A stretch of 64,000 bases of DNA, from assembly GCA_965262055.1 (NCBI GenBank), contig CBDHEI010000001.1, positions 1 to 64,000 on the forward strand. Reading direction: 5' to 3'. The translations under genes were made by a program, and so were the position numbers. Below the pieces are notes generated by a model. The model saw nothing but the letters and a program-made list of their open reading frames with translations, was not told where the DNA came from and made no database searches. The stretch comes from G958296245 sp965262055. Its GTDB lineage: Bacteria > Chloroflexota > Dehalococcoidia > Lucifugimonadales > G958296245. Below, piece after piece: positions 43,348 to 53,478 of this stretch (position 1 is the first letter of the stretch; each line of letters opens with the position of its first letter).

Positions 43348-44247
43348 ATGAAGCGCGCCACAAAGGATGTCCTGTACTTCGAGACGGGTCCGGACAATGA
43401 GCCGACACTCCGCGTCGAGCCGGGCGAGGAGTTCGAGGTTGAGACCCAGCTTAACCGCGGCCCATGGCTAGACGACCACCCGGACCGAGAGGCGCTGGAT
43501 CGGAAGCTGCGTGCCGGGAACCCCTCCAGCGGGTGCATCTACGTGGAAGGCGCCGAGCCTGGCCAGATGCTTGTGGTGCACGTAGGCGAGATAGACGTGG
43601 ACCCCATCGGCTTCACCAGGTTCTGGGGGGCCAACGGGGCCATGCCGGGCTGGCTGGGCGGCACTGGGATCGGCTATCAGCAAAAGGTCGTAGAGATACG
43701 GGAAAGACACATCCTCTGGAGCGACTCGCTGCGAATACCCATCGCGCCGATGCTCGGGGTGGTCGGCGTCGCGCAGGAGCACACACGCTGGACCAACGCC
43801 TGGGCTGGCGAGTGGGGCGGCAACTTCGACATCCAGGAGGTCACCACCGGAGCGTCGGTCTACCTGCCAGTTTCCGTTCCAGGGGCGCTGCTCCACATCG
43901 GCGACATGCACGCGCGGCAGGGCGACGGCGAAATATGCGGCGCCGGCGGCATCGAGGCTGGCGGCCGCGTCAGGATAAGGTGCGAGCTACAGCCCAGACC
44001 CAAGTCGATGACATGGCCCAGGATAACCAACGAGACCCACATCATGACGACCGCTATGGCAAAACCCGCGGAGGACGCCTTCCGCACGGCCCTGTCGGAG
44101 ATGGTGCTGTGGCTAGAGGAGGGCTACGGCTTCGAGAGAGGCGAGGCGTACCTCTTTCTGGGCCAGGTGCTGGAGGCGCGCTGCACCCAGTTCGTCAACC
44201 CGACCTTCTCCTACGTGGCCAAGGTGAACAGGAAGTACCTGCCGTAA
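43348..44247 (+). CDS. Acetamidase/formamidase-family amidohydrolase
   Basis: A 299-residue protein of the FmdA/AmdA family, which hydrolyses short-chain amides to ammonia and the acid. Visible family features are NPSSGCIYVEGAEPGQMLVV, the metal-site region LLHIGDMHARQGDGEICGAG and the C-terminal YLFLGQVLEARCTQFVNP. GAGAGGAGGTAGACC lies upstream of ATG. It could feed ammonia to the glutamine synthetase/GOGAT cluster 2 kb away, but that link is inference. Confidence 0.9.
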   Translation: MKRATKDVLYFETGPDNEPTLRVEPGEEFEVETQLNRGPWLDDHPDREALDRKLRAGNPSSGCIYVEGAEPGQMLVVHVGEIDVDPIGFTRFWGANGAMPGWLGGTGIGYQQKVVEIRERHILWSDSLRIPIAPMLGVVGVAQEHTRWTNAWAGEWGGNFDIQEVTTGASVYLPVSVPGALLHIGDMHARQGDGEICGAGGIEAGGRVRIRCELQPRPKSMTWPRITNETHIMTTAMAKPAEDAFRTALSEMVLWLEEGYGFERGEAYLFLGQVLEARCTQFVNPTFSYVAKVNRKYLP

Positions 44248-44289
44248 TCGTCCGACGCCAACATGAGGCCGTGTGCACACCCTGACGAG

Positions 44290-44330
44290 AGGTTCAGCCC
44301 GTTCGCCCTGAGCTTGTCGAAGGGCTGTTC
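44290..44330. repeat. Short palindromic repeat
   Basis: GCCCTGAGCTTGTCGAAGGGC folds into a hairpin between the amidase and HIT genes. The word is of a type widely dispersed in metagenomic genomes. Confidence 0.5.
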
Positions 44331-44419
44331 ACCACAGGCCTATCGTGACCCAGCGGAAAGGCTCGCCACAAACGGCGCACGCGGCATTGGAAACACCTCT
44401 TAGACTAGCGTTGCCACCA

Positions 44420-44893
44420 TCATCGCGGCCCCTTGCGGACCCAATCCAAGGAACGCCCGGACAGCAGAGACGCCATTTCGTCTAGTTCACTACGGGATGC
44501 GAGACGGACTTGCAGATCGCTAAAGGCAAGCTTGCCAGCTTCGTAGTATGCGTAACGGGCCGACGTGATGTCTGTAGGGCTTTGTAGCGGAACGACCGAA
44601 ATGTGGGCATGTGGCACGCCGAATCCATGAACAACCAAGCCAACTCTCTGGGGACTTAGGACTTGGCGAATGGTCCGGGAGAACTGCTGAGCAACTATGA
44701 GGATGTGCGCGGCGAGCTGGTCGGATATGTCGCAGAAATGGTCGATGTGCTCCTTCGGAATAATCATAAACTCGCCGGGGTGTAGTGGTCTGATTCCCAT
44801 GAAACCAATGGAAACATCATCTTCATGTACGCGGCTGCAGGGTCTCTTGCCTGATGTAAGCTCACAGAATACACAGGTCATGTCGTTGTCCAA
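44420..44893 (-). CDS. HIT-family nucleotide-binding protein with variant triad
   Basis: A 157-residue HIT protein: N-terminal CVFCELTSGKR with the CxxC zinc pair, then RPLHPGEFMIIPKEHID and the signature HGFGVPHAHISVVPL. HIT enzymes hydrolyse or transfer AMP from purine nucleotides using the middle His of HxHxH. Here the motif is H95-A-H97-I-S99, so the catalytic His is kept but the third His is Ser. Activity may be altered. It stands alone between convergent and divergent neighbours. Confidence 0.88.
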   Translation of the reverse strand: MDNDMTCVFCELTSGKRPCSRVHEDDVSIGFMGIRPLHPGEFMIIPKEHIDHFCDISDQLAAHILIVAQQFSRTIRQVLSPQRVGLVVHGFGVPHAHISVVPLQSPTDITSARYAYYEAGKLAFSDLQVRLASRSELDEMASLLSGRSLDWVRKGPR

Positions 44894-44920
44894 CGGTCCG
44901 CAAAGGGGCGTGCTGGCGGG

Positions 44921-45937
44921 TCAGACGTTGTTCACGGCAGGCGCCCGCCCGGGAATCTTGGAGCGCACGGCAGGGTTAACCAGCGACATGGGCCACGTCC
45001 CCTTCAGTATGCGCGCGGTCTCCTCGCCGAGGCGTCTCTCCCCCTCGATGAACCCCACGTCCGACGCGCCGGCCGTATGCGGCGTGACGATCACGTTGTC
45101 CATCTTCAGCAACGGGTTGTCCGGCGGCGTGGGCTCCTGCTCGAATACGTCCAGGCCTGCCCCCGCGATCTCCTTGTTCCGCAGCGCGTCGATCAGCGCC
45201 TCCTCGTCCACGGTCCCCCCGCGGCAGCAGTTGATGAAGTACGCGGTGGGCTTCATAGCCCTGAAGAAGCTCGCTCCGAGCAGCTTTCGGGTGTGCGGGT
45301 TTAGCGGCGTCAGTATCGCCACGTAGTCGGCTTGGGAAGCCAGTTCCTCCAGGCTGTCCACGAGCCTGATCCGGTACTCCCGCGCGGTCCAAGTGGGCAG
45401 GAAGGGATCGTACACAGCCACATCCAGCCCGAATGCCTGCGCGCGGCGCACCGTCGCCCTGCCTATGTTCCCCATCCCCACGAGCCCGAACACCTCGCCG
45501 TAGATGAGGGGCATGCGGCGTCCAAGGGCGTCAGACGACGCCCACTCCCCCGCCTTCATGGCATTGTTCAGGCCAACCAGGTTCTTGGCGCAGGCCAGGA
45601 GCAGCATTATGGTGTGGTTGGCGACCTCCTCGGTCACGAACCCGGCCGTGTTGGCAACAATCACTCCCTCGTCGGTGGCCGCGTCGTCGTCCACTCTGTC
45701 GAAGCCGTGCCCGATGCTGACGACCGCCTTCGCCGTGTCTATCTCCTCGATCACCTCTCGGGGCATCGGCACGCCCCGGTTGATGATGACGTCGGCGCCC
45801 TTGATCGCCTCGATCACCTCGCCCTGGCTGGAGCAAACGTGAATATCGAGGTCGTAGTCTAGCCCCGCCAGCCCTTCCTCGACGTGCGAGACATCCGTCT
45901 TCCCCGAAGTAACAAAGGAGATCCTGTGCTTTGCCAT
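44921..45937 (-). CDS. D-isomer-specific 2-hydroxyacid dehydrogenase
   Basis: A 338-residue NAD-dependent dehydrogenase: Rossmann motif GLVGMGNIGRATVRRAQAFG, then YFINCCRGGTVDEEALIDAL (catalytic Arg), GLDVFEQEP (catalytic Glu) and VIVTPHTAGAS (catalytic His). Members include phosphoglycerate, glyoxylate/hydroxypyruvate and formate dehydrogenases; this one lacks an ACT domain. The exact 2-hydroxyacid is unknown. Cytoplasmic. Confidence 0.93.
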   Translation of the reverse strand: MAKHRISFVTSGKTDVSHVEEGLAGLDYDLDIHVCSSQGEVIEAIKGADVIINRGVPMPREVIEEIDTAKAVVSIGHGFDRVDDDAATDEGVIVANTAGFVTEEVANHTIMLLLACAKNLVGLNNAMKAGEWASSDALGRRMPLIYGEVFGLVGMGNIGRATVRRAQAFGLDVAVYDPFLPTWTAREYRIRLVDSLEELASQADYVAILTPLNPHTRKLLGASFFRAMKPTAYFINCCRGGTVDEEALIDALRNKEIAGAGLDVFEQEPTPPDNPLLKMDNVIVTPHTAGASDVGFIEGERRLGEETARILKGTWPMSLVNPAVRSKIPGRAPAVNNV

Positions 45938-45980
45938 ACTTGGCTCCTGTATATCCTGAAGAAGTTGCTTACCCGCAGCC

Positions 45981-47438
45981 CTACCCGGCCACGGAGACCA
46001 CGCGCGGCAAGTTTGTCGCGCCGGTGAGGTGCGCGTCGATGCACGAAGCTGCGTCCCGGCCCTCGGCCAGCGCCCATACCACCAGCGACTGCCCGCGCGC
46101 CATGTCGCCCGCCGCGAAGACGTTGAGCACGCTGGTCATCTTGTTCTCGTCGGTGCTAACGTTGCCGCGCCCGTCCAGCTCGACGCCGAGCTGCGCCAGC
46201 ATGCCGTCCTGCTCGGGGTGCAGGAACCCCATGGCGAGCAACACGAGCTCGGTCTCTATCTCGAACTCGCTTCCCGGCACCTCGTGCATCGTGGGGCGTC
46301 CGGGCCCGCTCGTGTCCCACCTGACCCGCACCGCCTCCAGCTTGCCGACGTGGCCGTTGCTGCCCGACAGCCGTTTTGTCAGTATGTCGTAGTCCCGGAT
46401 CCCGCCCTCCTCGTGCGCCGCGGAGGACCGCAGTATCATGGGCCACTGCGGCCAGGGGTTGTCGGGACGGCGCGTATCCGGAGGCTCGGACAGCAGCTCG
46501 TACTGGTACACAACCTCGGCGCCCTGCCGGTGCGCCGTGCCGAGGCAGTCCGCCCCCGTGTCCCCGCCGCCAAGGATCACCACGCGCTTGCCCTCCGCTG
46601 TGATCCGCTCATCGGGGTCCACGCTCTGCCCGCTCAGCAGCCTGTTCTGCTGCGTCAGGTACTCCATGGCGAAGTGGACGCCGTTCAACTCGCGCCCCGT
46701 AACTGGAAGGTCCCTGGGCTGGGTGGAGCCACCAGTAAGTAGCACAGCGTCGTACCCGTCCACCAGCTTGGAGGCCGGGTAGCCCTTCCCGACGTGCACG
46801 CCAGTCCTGAACCGGACGCCCTCCGCCTCCATCTGCTCGACGCGGCGCCCTACTAGCTCCTTGTCGAGCTTGAAGTCCGGGATCCCCAGGCGCAAAAGCC
46901 CTCCGATATACTCGGCGCGCTCGAACACGGTCACCGTGTGCCCGCAGCGGTTTAGCTGCTGTGCGGCGGCGAGTCCCGCCGGCCCTGATCCCACTACTGC
47001 GACGCTCTTTCCCGTCCGGCTCTGGGGCGGCTCCGGCCTGATCCATCCTTCTTCCCAACCCCTGTCGCTGATCGCCTTCTCGATGTACTCGATGGTGACC
47101 GGGTCCTGGTTGATGGACAGCACGCACGCCGCCTCGCACGGCGCCGGGCATATCCTGCCGGTGAACTCCGGGAAGTTATTCGTGCGGTGCAATGCCGCCA
47201 GCGCCGCCTCCCACTCCCCCCTGTAGACTAGGTCGTTCCAGTCCGGTATCAGGTTCCCCAGGGGGCACCCGCTATGGCAGAACGGCACCGCGCAGTTCAT
47301 GCACCGCGCACCCTGGGCCCGGGCGTCTTCCTCGGACCACGACGACACGAACTCGTCGTAGTCCTGCATGCGCAGTGCCACGGGCCGCTTGGGCGGCGGC
47401 TGCCGGCCGTACTCCTTGAACCCGGTCGGCTTACCCAT
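45981..47438 (-). CDS. gltD: Glutamate synthase small subunit
   Basis: A 485-residue NADPH-dependent subunit. The N-terminal Fe-S binding region is CMNCAVPFCHSGCPLGN with CPAPCEAAC further on; the FAD site is VAVVGSGPAGLAAAQQLN and the NADPH site VVILGGGDTGADC. It passes electrons from NADPH to the large subunit for making glutamate from glutamine and 2-oxoglutarate. The start MGKPTGFKEYG at 47438 overlaps the gltB stop by eight bases, so the two are coupled. Confidence 0.95.
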   Translation of the reverse strand: MGKPTGFKEYGRQPPPKRPVALRMQDYDEFVSSWSEEDARAQGARCMNCAVPFCHSGCPLGNLIPDWNDLVYRGEWEAALAALHRTNNFPEFTGRICPAPCEAACVLSINQDPVTIEYIEKAISDRGWEEGWIRPEPPQSRTGKSVAVVGSGPAGLAAAQQLNRCGHTVTVFERAEYIGGLLRLGIPDFKLDKELVGRRVEQMEAEGVRFRTGVHVGKGYPASKLVDGYDAVLLTGGSTQPRDLPVTGRELNGVHFAMEYLTQQNRLLSGQSVDPDERITAEGKRVVILGGGDTGADCLGTAHRQGAEVVYQYELLSEPPDTRRPDNPWPQWPMILRSSAAHEEGGIRDYDILTKRLSGSNGHVGKLEAVRVRWDTSGPGRPTMHEVPGSEFEIETELVLLAMGFLHPEQDGMLAQLGVELDGRGNVSTDENKMTSVLNVFAAGDMARGQSLVVWALAEGRDAASCIDAHLTGATNLPRVVSVAG

Positions 47439-50400
47439 CCGCAACACCCTCGGCGGTCGCGCGCGCGGCCCTCTCCGCCAGCGCACGCTTGAAGTCTCGC
47501 GGCATCACCTTTACGAACCCTGGCAGCATCTCCCGCCACGACGCGAGCACCCGCTCGGCGTTGGCGCTGCCGGTGTAGCGGTAGTGGTCCTCCAGCATCC
47601 TGCGGAGCGTCTCCTTGTCCTCGTCGTCCTCGACCGCCTCGAGGTCCACCATCTCGTGGTTGCACAGCTCAGGGAACCGCCCCGCCTCGTCCAGGACGAA
47701 GGCCGCGCCGCCGCTCATCCCGGCGGCAAAGTTGCGCCCCGTGGGACCGAGCACGACGACCGTCCCGCGCGTCATGTACTCGCAACCATGGTCCCCGACG
47801 CCCTCCACGACGGCCTCCGCACCGCTGTTGCGCACGGCGAACCGCTCTCCGGCTATCCCGCGGATGAAAGCCTTGCCGCCAGTGGCGCCGTACAGCGACA
47901 CGTTCCCGACGATGATGTTCTCTTCCGGCACGAACGTGGCGTCCCCGGGCGGGCTGACCACCACCTTACCGCCGGACAGTCCCTTGCAGAAGTAGTCGTT
48001 AGCATCTCCCTCCAGGGTCATGGTGATGCCCCTGGAGAGGAAGGCCGCAAAGCTCTGCCCCGCGGACCCCTTCAGGTTGATGCTGATGGTGTCCTCAGGA
48101 AGCCCGTTCAGGCCGTACCGCTTCGATACTTCGTAGCTCAGCATCGTACCCACGGTGCGGTTCGAGTTCGAGATCTCCATGTCCATCCGCACCGGCTCCC
48201 CACTCTCCACGGCGCCCCGCGCCGCTGCGATGAGGCGGTGGTCGAGCGCCTTCTCCAGCCCGTGGTCCTGCTCCCGGCACTGGTGGGTCGCCACGGTGTC
48301 CGGGACATCCGGCATATGCAGCAGGGCCGACAGGTCGAGATTCTTCGCCTTCCAATGCTCAATCGCGTCCGTGGGGTCCAGCCGGTCCAGCCGCCCTACC
48401 ATCTCGTTGATTGTGCGGAATCCCATCTCCGCCATGACCTCGCGCAGATGCTCTGCCACGAAGAAGATGTAGTTGATCACGTACTCCGGCTTGCCGGCGA
48501 ACTTCTTCCGGAGCTCCGGGTCCTGCGTGGCAATGCCCACCGAGCACGTGTTCAGGTGGCACTTGCGCAGCATGATACACCCCAAGGTGATGAGGGGCGC
48601 CGTCGCCAGCCCGAACTCCTCCGCTCCGAGCAGGCACGCTATGGCCACGTCCCTGCCCGTCTTGATCTGGCCGTCGGTCTGCACGACGATGCGGCCCCGG
48701 AGGTCGTTCATCACCAGCACCTGCTGAGTCTCCGCCACGCCCAGCTCCCACGGGAGACCGGCGTGCTTTATCGACGACTCCGGCGACGCCCCCGTGCCGC
48801 CGCTGTCGCCGCTGATCAGCACAACGTCCCCATGGCCCTTGGAGACCCCGGCTGCGATGGTGCCCACACCCGCCTCTGCGACCAGCTTGACGTGCACCCT
48901 GGCCGAGGGGTTCGAGTTCTTCAGGTCGTGGATGAGCTGAGCCAGGTCCTCGATGGAATAGATATCGTGGTGCGGCGGCGGCGAGATCAACTCTACGCCC
49001 GGCGTAGAGCTGCGCACCCAGCCGATGTAATCGTCCACCTTGTACCCCGGTAGCTGCCCGCCCTCGCCGGGCTTCGAGCCCTGCGCCATCTTGATCTGCA
49101 GGTCGCTCGCGCTGGCAAGGTAGGCAGACGTGACACCGAACCGGCCCGACGCCACCTGCTTCATGGCGCTGTTCCTAGAGTCGCCGTTGGGCTCCGGCGC
49201 GTAACGGCCGGGGTCTTCCCCGCCCTCTCCGGTATTGCTCCTGGCGCCGATCCGGTTCATGGCGATAGCCATCGTCTCGTGCGCCTCGCGGCTGATCGAG
49301 CCGAGCGAGATCGCCCCCGTGGCGAACCGCTTGACTATCTCGCTCGCCGGCTCCACCTCATCGAGGGCCAAGGGCTCGTCCGCGGGCTTTAGATTCAGCA
49401 GGCCCCGTATCGTGCAGAGTCTGCGGTTCTCGCCGTCGGCATACTCGGCAAATTGCTTGTACGACGCCACGCTGTTTGAGCGCGTAGCGTACTGCAGGTT
49501 GGCTATCGTGTCCGGGTTCCACATGTGGTACTCGCCGTCGCGGCGCCACTGGAACTGCCCCCCAAGCCTCAGCCCGCCGTCCACGCCCGGCACCTGCTCC
49601 CGGTATGCGAGCGCGTGGCGGTGCCTGGACTCGTCCTCGATCTCCTCGATGCCGATGCCCCCAATCCTGGACGGCGTCCAGGTGAAATACCGGTCGACTA
49701 GCTCCCGCCTCAGACCCACCGCCTCGAACACCTGGGCGCCCCGGTAGCCCTGCAGCGTCGAGATGCCCATCTTCGACATCACCTTGACCACGCCCTTGTG
49801 CACGGCGTGCACAAAGTTCTCCTCCGCCTCCTCGTAGCTCACGCCTCCAGGGTTGCCGGCCACGAGGCCTGCGAGGGTCTCGTACGCGAGATAGGGGTTG
49901 ACCGCCGCGGCACCGTACCCGAACAGCAAAGCGAAGTGGGCGATCTCTCTGGCCTCGCCCGTCTCCACCACGAGGCCCACCTTCGTGCGGCTCCCCTCTC
50001 TGATCAAATGGTGGTGCACTCCCGAAAGCGCCAGAAGGCTCGGTATCGGAGCGTGCTCCGCGTCGACTCCACGGTCCGAAAGCACCAGTATTTCGTAACC
50101 CTCTCCAACAGCCTCCGACGCCTGCTTGCAGAGCAGGTCCATCGCGCGCTCCAGGGTGCCTGGCCCATCTCCCGGCCTGAATAGCGTCGACAGCGTCGCG
50201 CTTCGGATGCCGTTCCTGTCCATCTCCTTGATCTTCGCCAGCTCCGCGTTGCGCAGGATCGGCTCGGACACCTTGAGCTGCCTGCACTGCCCCGGCGCCT
50301 CGTCGAACAGGTTGCCCTCCGACCCCACGAACGCCTCCACGGAGGTGACAAGCTCCTCGCGTATGGCGTCGAGCGGCGGATTGCTCACCTGGGCGAATAG

Positions 50401-51984
50401 CTGCTTGAAGTAGCCGTAGAGCAACGGGATCTGGTCCGACAGCACCGCCAGTGGCGCGTCGTTGCCCATGGAGCCCACCGGCTCCGCGCCCGTCTCGGCC
50501 ATGGGCTCGATAATCATCCCTATGTCTTCCAGAGAGTAGCCAAACGCCTTCTGACGCTCCGTCAGCGTGGACAGGTCCGGCTGCTTCACGTCCGACGCCT
50601 CCGGCAAGTCCTCGAGGGCGACCCTATTGTCACTCAGCCACATGCCGTAGGGACGCCGGCCCGTCAGCTCGGCCTTGATCTCCGCGTCGTCGACGATGCG
50701 GCCCTGCTCGGTGTCCAGCATGAACATGCGCCCAGGCTGGATCCGCCACTTGTACCGCACCTTCTCCGGCGGCACGTCGAGCACCCCCGTCTCGGAAGCC
50801 ATAACGAGCACGTCGTCCGTGGTCACGAGGTACCGGCAAGGGCGCAAACCGTTGCGGTCAAGGATGGCGCAAACCTTGGTCCCGTCGGTGCCTATGATCA
50901 GCGCCGGCCCGTCCCACGGCTCCATCAGGCACGAGTGGTACTCGTAGAAGTCCTTCTTCGACTGCTCCATGGGGATGTGCTCGGCCCACGCCTCCGGGAT
51001 CATCATCATCAGGGCGTGAGGCAGAGACCTCCCGGTGGCCAGCAGCAAGTCGAGCACGTTGTCGAAGGTCGCCGTGTCGCTCTGGGCGGGAGAGACGATA
51101 GGCAGCAGCTTGCGCACCCGCTCGCCAAGCAGCGGCGACGCCAGTGCCGCCTCCCGCGCGGCCATCCAGTTGCTGTTGCCCCGGAGCGTGTTGATCTCCC
51201 CGTTGTGAATGACATATCTGTACGGGTGCGCCAGCTTCCAGCTCCCCAGCGTGTTGGTGCTGAACCTGGAGTGGATGAGCGCGAACGATGACACCATCGA
51301 TTCGTCGTTCAGGTCGTGATAGAAGTGCTCCAGCTGGTGGGCCATGATCAGACCCTTGTAGACGACCTTGGTGGACGAGAGGCTGCTGATGTAGAAGTCC
51401 TGTGCGTCCGGCATACCCGACGCGGCGACCGCGTTCTCGATCTGCCTGCGTATCACGAACAGGCTCAACTCCAGCGGTAGCCCGTCCTCGGAGTCTGGAC
51501 CTCCAACGAAGAACTGGCGTATCTCCGGCCGCACCCTAGCCGACAACGTGCCTATGGCGTCTGGGTCCACCGGCACGTCCCGCCACCCCAGGAACCTTCG
51601 TCCATCCTCGGCAACGACCCGTTCTATGATCTGCTTGCAGCGGGCGGCCTGGAACGGCTCACGTGGCAGAAAGACCATGCCAACGCCGTACGCGCCGCGC
51701 TCCGGAAGCCCGATGCCCAGGTTGCGGCACTGGCGCTCGAAGAACTCGTGCGGCATCTGCACCAGTATCCCGGCCCCGTCCCCAGTCTCCGGGTCTGCGC
51801 CCGCGGCGCCCCGGTGGCCAAGGTTTATGAGCACCTCCAGCCCCTGGGCGACCACCTTGTGCGACTTGACACCGTTGATGTTCGCGACGAGCCCCACCCC
51901 GCACGCCTCGTGCTCGAACTGCGGGTCGTACAGGCCCTGTTTGAAGGGCCTAGGTAAGGCGGGTGTCGCGTATCTCTGTCTCAT
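47431..51984 (-). CDS. gltB: Glutamate synthase large subunit
   Basis: A 1517-residue full-length subunit. The glutaminase nucleophile is Cys28 (HEACGVGLVAN), normally exposed by removal of a short propeptide. The central and FMN domains show PPHHDIYSIEDLAQLIHDLK and LISGDSGGTGASPESSIKHA, and the 3Fe-4S cluster motif GCIMLRKCHLNTCSVG. The C-terminal gltB beta-helix follows. Together with GltD it makes two glutamates from glutamine and 2-oxoglutarate, downstream of the two glutamine synthetases encoded just upstream. Confidence 0.97.
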   Translation of the reverse strand: MRQRYATPALPRPFKQGLYDPQFEHEACGVGLVANINGVKSHKVVAQGLEVLINLGHRGAAGADPETGDGAGILVQMPHEFFERQCRNLGIGLPERGAYGVGMVFLPREPFQAARCKQIIERVVAEDGRRFLGWRDVPVDPDAIGTLSARVRPEIRQFFVGGPDSEDGLPLELSLFVIRRQIENAVAASGMPDAQDFYISSLSSTKVVYKGLIMAHQLEHFYHDLNDESMVSSFALIHSRFSTNTLGSWKLAHPYRYVIHNGEINTLRGNSNWMAAREAALASPLLGERVRKLLPIVSPAQSDTATFDNVLDLLLATGRSLPHALMMMIPEAWAEHIPMEQSKKDFYEYHSCLMEPWDGPALIIGTDGTKVCAILDRNGLRPCRYLVTTDDVLVMASETGVLDVPPEKVRYKWRIQPGRMFMLDTEQGRIVDDAEIKAELTGRRPYGMWLSDNRVALEDLPEASDVKQPDLSTLTERQKAFGYSLEDIGMIIEPMAETGAEPVGSMGNDAPLAVLSDQIPLLYGYFKQLFAQVSNPPLDAIREELVTSVEAFVGSEGNLFDEAPGQCRQLKVSEPILRNAELAKIKEMDRNGIRSATLSTLFRPGDGPGTLERAMDLLCKQASEAVGEGYEILVLSDRGVDAEHAPIPSLLALSGVHHHLIREGSRTKVGLVVETGEAREIAHFALLFGYGAAAVNPYLAYETLAGLVAGNPGGVSYEEAEENFVHAVHKGVVKVMSKMGISTLQGYRGAQVFEAVGLRRELVDRYFTWTPSRIGGIGIEEIEDESRHRHALAYREQVPGVDGGLRLGGQFQWRRDGEYHMWNPDTIANLQYATRSNSVASYKQFAEYADGENRRLCTIRGLLNLKPADEPLALDEVEPASEIVKRFATGAISLGSISREAHETMAIAMNRIGARSNTGEGGEDPGRYAPEPNGDSRNSAMKQVASGRFGVTSAYLASASDLQIKMAQGSKPGEGGQLPGYKVDDYIGWVRSSTPGVELISPPPHHDIYSIEDLAQLIHDLKNSNPSARVHVKLVAEAGVGTIAAGVSKGHGDVVLISGDSGGTGASPESSIKHAGLPWELGVAETQQVLVMNDLRGRIVVQTDGQIKTGRDVAIACLLGAEEFGLATAPLITLGCIMLRKCHLNTCSVGIATQDPELRKKFAGKPEYVINYIFFVAEHLREVMAEMGFRTINEMVGRLDRLDPTDAIEHWKAKNLDLSALLHMPDVPDTVATHQCREQDHGLEKALDHRLIAAARGAVESGEPVRMDMEISNSNRTVGTMLSYEVSKRYGLNGLPEDTISINLKGSAGQSFAAFLSRGITMTLEGDANDYFCKGLSGGKVVVSPPGDATFVPEENIIVGNVSLYGATGGKAFIRGIAGERFAVRNSGAEAVVEGVGDHGCEYMTRGTVVVLGPTGRNFAAGMSGGAAFVLDEAGRFPELCNHEMVDLEAVEDDEDKETLRRMLEDHYRYTGSANAERVLASWREMLPGFVKVMPRDFKRALAERAARATAEGVADG

Positions 51985-52009
51985 GAGCGTGTAGGAGTCC
52001 GCCTGCCGG

Positions 52010-53368
52010 CTACAGCAGCGGCAGGTACCGCTCCACCTCGTAGTCCGTCACCTGCGCGCGGAAGGTCTCCCACTCGATCCTCTTGTTCTGAATGAAGCTG
52101 TTGAACACGTGCTCGCCCAGCGCTTCCCTGACGAGCTCGCTCTCCTCCGTGGCCTGAACCGCCTCCAGAAGGCTGCCGGGCAGCGTCTCTATGCCGAGGG
52201 ATTTCCTACCTTCGTCGGTCATGTGCGCAATGTTGGTCTCGGTCTTTGGGGGCAAAGGGTACTCGTTCTCAATGCCTGCCAGCCCTGCGGCCAGTATCAC
52301 GCTGAACGCGAGATACGGGTTGCACGCGGGGTCCGGCGCCCGGTACTCGACGCGGCTCGACTCCTCCCGGCCCGGCTTGTATGCCGGCACCCTGACCAGG
52401 TCCGCCCTGTTAACCGTCGCCCAGGAGACGTACGCCGGGGCCTCGAATCCTAGGGGATGGTGGTTTGTACTCGGCGCCAGTCTCTTGTATGAGTTGACCC
52501 ACTGGTTCGTGACCAGCGTGATCTCCCTGGCGTGCCGCAGCAGCCCGGCTATGAAGCCCCTCGCGATGTGGGACAGCTTGTCCTCGTCCTCCGGATCGTG
52601 GAAGGCGTTCTCGTCCCCCTGGAACAACGATAGCTGCGTGTGCATCCCGCTCCCGTTAACCCCAAAGAGCGGCTTGGGCATGAAAGTGGCGTAATACCCA
52701 TGCTTCATCGCGATCTCTTTGGCCACCACCCGGTACGTCATCACCGTGTCCGCCATCGTGAGCGCGTCGGTATGCCGCAGGTCGATCTCGTGCTGACTCG
52801 GCGCGGCCTCATGATGGCTGGACTCGACCGGTATCCCCAGCTCCTCCAGCGTCAGCACCGTCTCCCGCCTCAGATCGGTGGCCCTATCGTTCGAGTGCTG
52901 GTCGAAGTACCCGCCATCGTCCAGAGGGTTCGGGCTACTGGAGTCTTCGAAGTAGAAGTATTCGATCTCGGGGGCCACGTAGTAGGTATACCCCATGTCC
53001 GCCGCCCTCTTCACGTTCCGCTTGAGCACTGCCCTCGAGTCGCCCTCGAAAGGCTCCCCGTCCGGGGTTGCGATGTCGCAGAACATGCGCGCCACCGCGT
53101 TAGTCTTCGGACGCCACGGCAGCACCGCGAAGGTAGTCGGGTCGGGAAGAGCGTACATGTCGCTCTCGTCGGACCTTACGAAACCCTCGATCGAGGAGCC
53201 GTCGAAGACCATGCCCCGCGTGAGGGCCGTCTCCAGCTCCTCGACAGTCACCGCCACCCCCTTCAGGATGCCCAGAATGTCGGTGAACCAGAGCCTGACG
53301 AACTTGACATCGTTCTCCCGAGCTTCATGGAGAACATAGCTCCTTACCTCGGGGTTTTTTTCGATCAT
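52010..53368 (-). CDS. glnA: Type I glutamine synthetase, alpha-like (no adenylylation site)
   Basis: A 452-residue glutamine synthetase joining ammonia and glutamate with ATP. Motifs are FDGSSIEGF, the ATP/metal region APEIEYFYFE, the KPLFGVNGSGMHTQLSLF region and YKRLAPS with the later SSRVEYRAPDPACNPYLAF. The adenylylation tyrosine region (NLYDLPPEE) is absent, so this is an alpha-type enzyme likely controlled by feedback or transcription. ATG 53368 (MIEKNPEV) is preferred; a TTG two codons earlier is possible. A consensus promoter lies about 80-110 bases upstream. Forms a nitrogen-assimilation block with gltBD. Confidence 0.94.
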   Translation of the reverse strand: MIEKNPEVRSYVLHEARENDVKFVRLWFTDILGILKGVAVTVEELETALTRGMVFDGSSIEGFVRSDESDMYALPDPTTFAVLPWRPKTNAVARMFCDIATPDGEPFEGDSRAVLKRNVKRAADMGYTYYVAPEIEYFYFEDSSSPNPLDDGGYFDQHSNDRATDLRRETVLTLEELGIPVESSHHEAAPSQHEIDLRHTDALTMADTVMTYRVVAKEIAMKHGYYATFMPKPLFGVNGSGMHTQLSLFQGDENAFHDPEDEDKLSHIARGFIAGLLRHAREITLVTNQWVNSYKRLAPSTNHHPLGFEAPAYVSWATVNRADLVRVPAYKPGREESSRVEYRAPDPACNPYLAFSVILAAGLAGIENEYPLPPKTETNIAHMTDEGRKSLGIETLPGSLLEAVQATEESELVREALGEHVFNSFIQNKRIEWETFRAQVTDYEVERYLPLL

Positions 53369-53449
53369 GGTCAAGCTACCAACCGGCCTGCCTGCACGTG
53401 GAGATGAGGCGCCGGAGGCTCCCGCGATGTGTGAGAAAAAAGATGGCTA

Positions 53450-53478
53450 AATATATCAGTTTGTGAAAAAGGTGTCAA
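53450..53478 (-). promoter_or_regulatory. Consensus promoter of the alpha-type glnA and likely gltBD
   Basis: TTGACA (53473-53478), a 17-bp spacer and TATATT (53450-53455) on the minus strand, near perfect for sigma-70. Confidence 0.8.
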
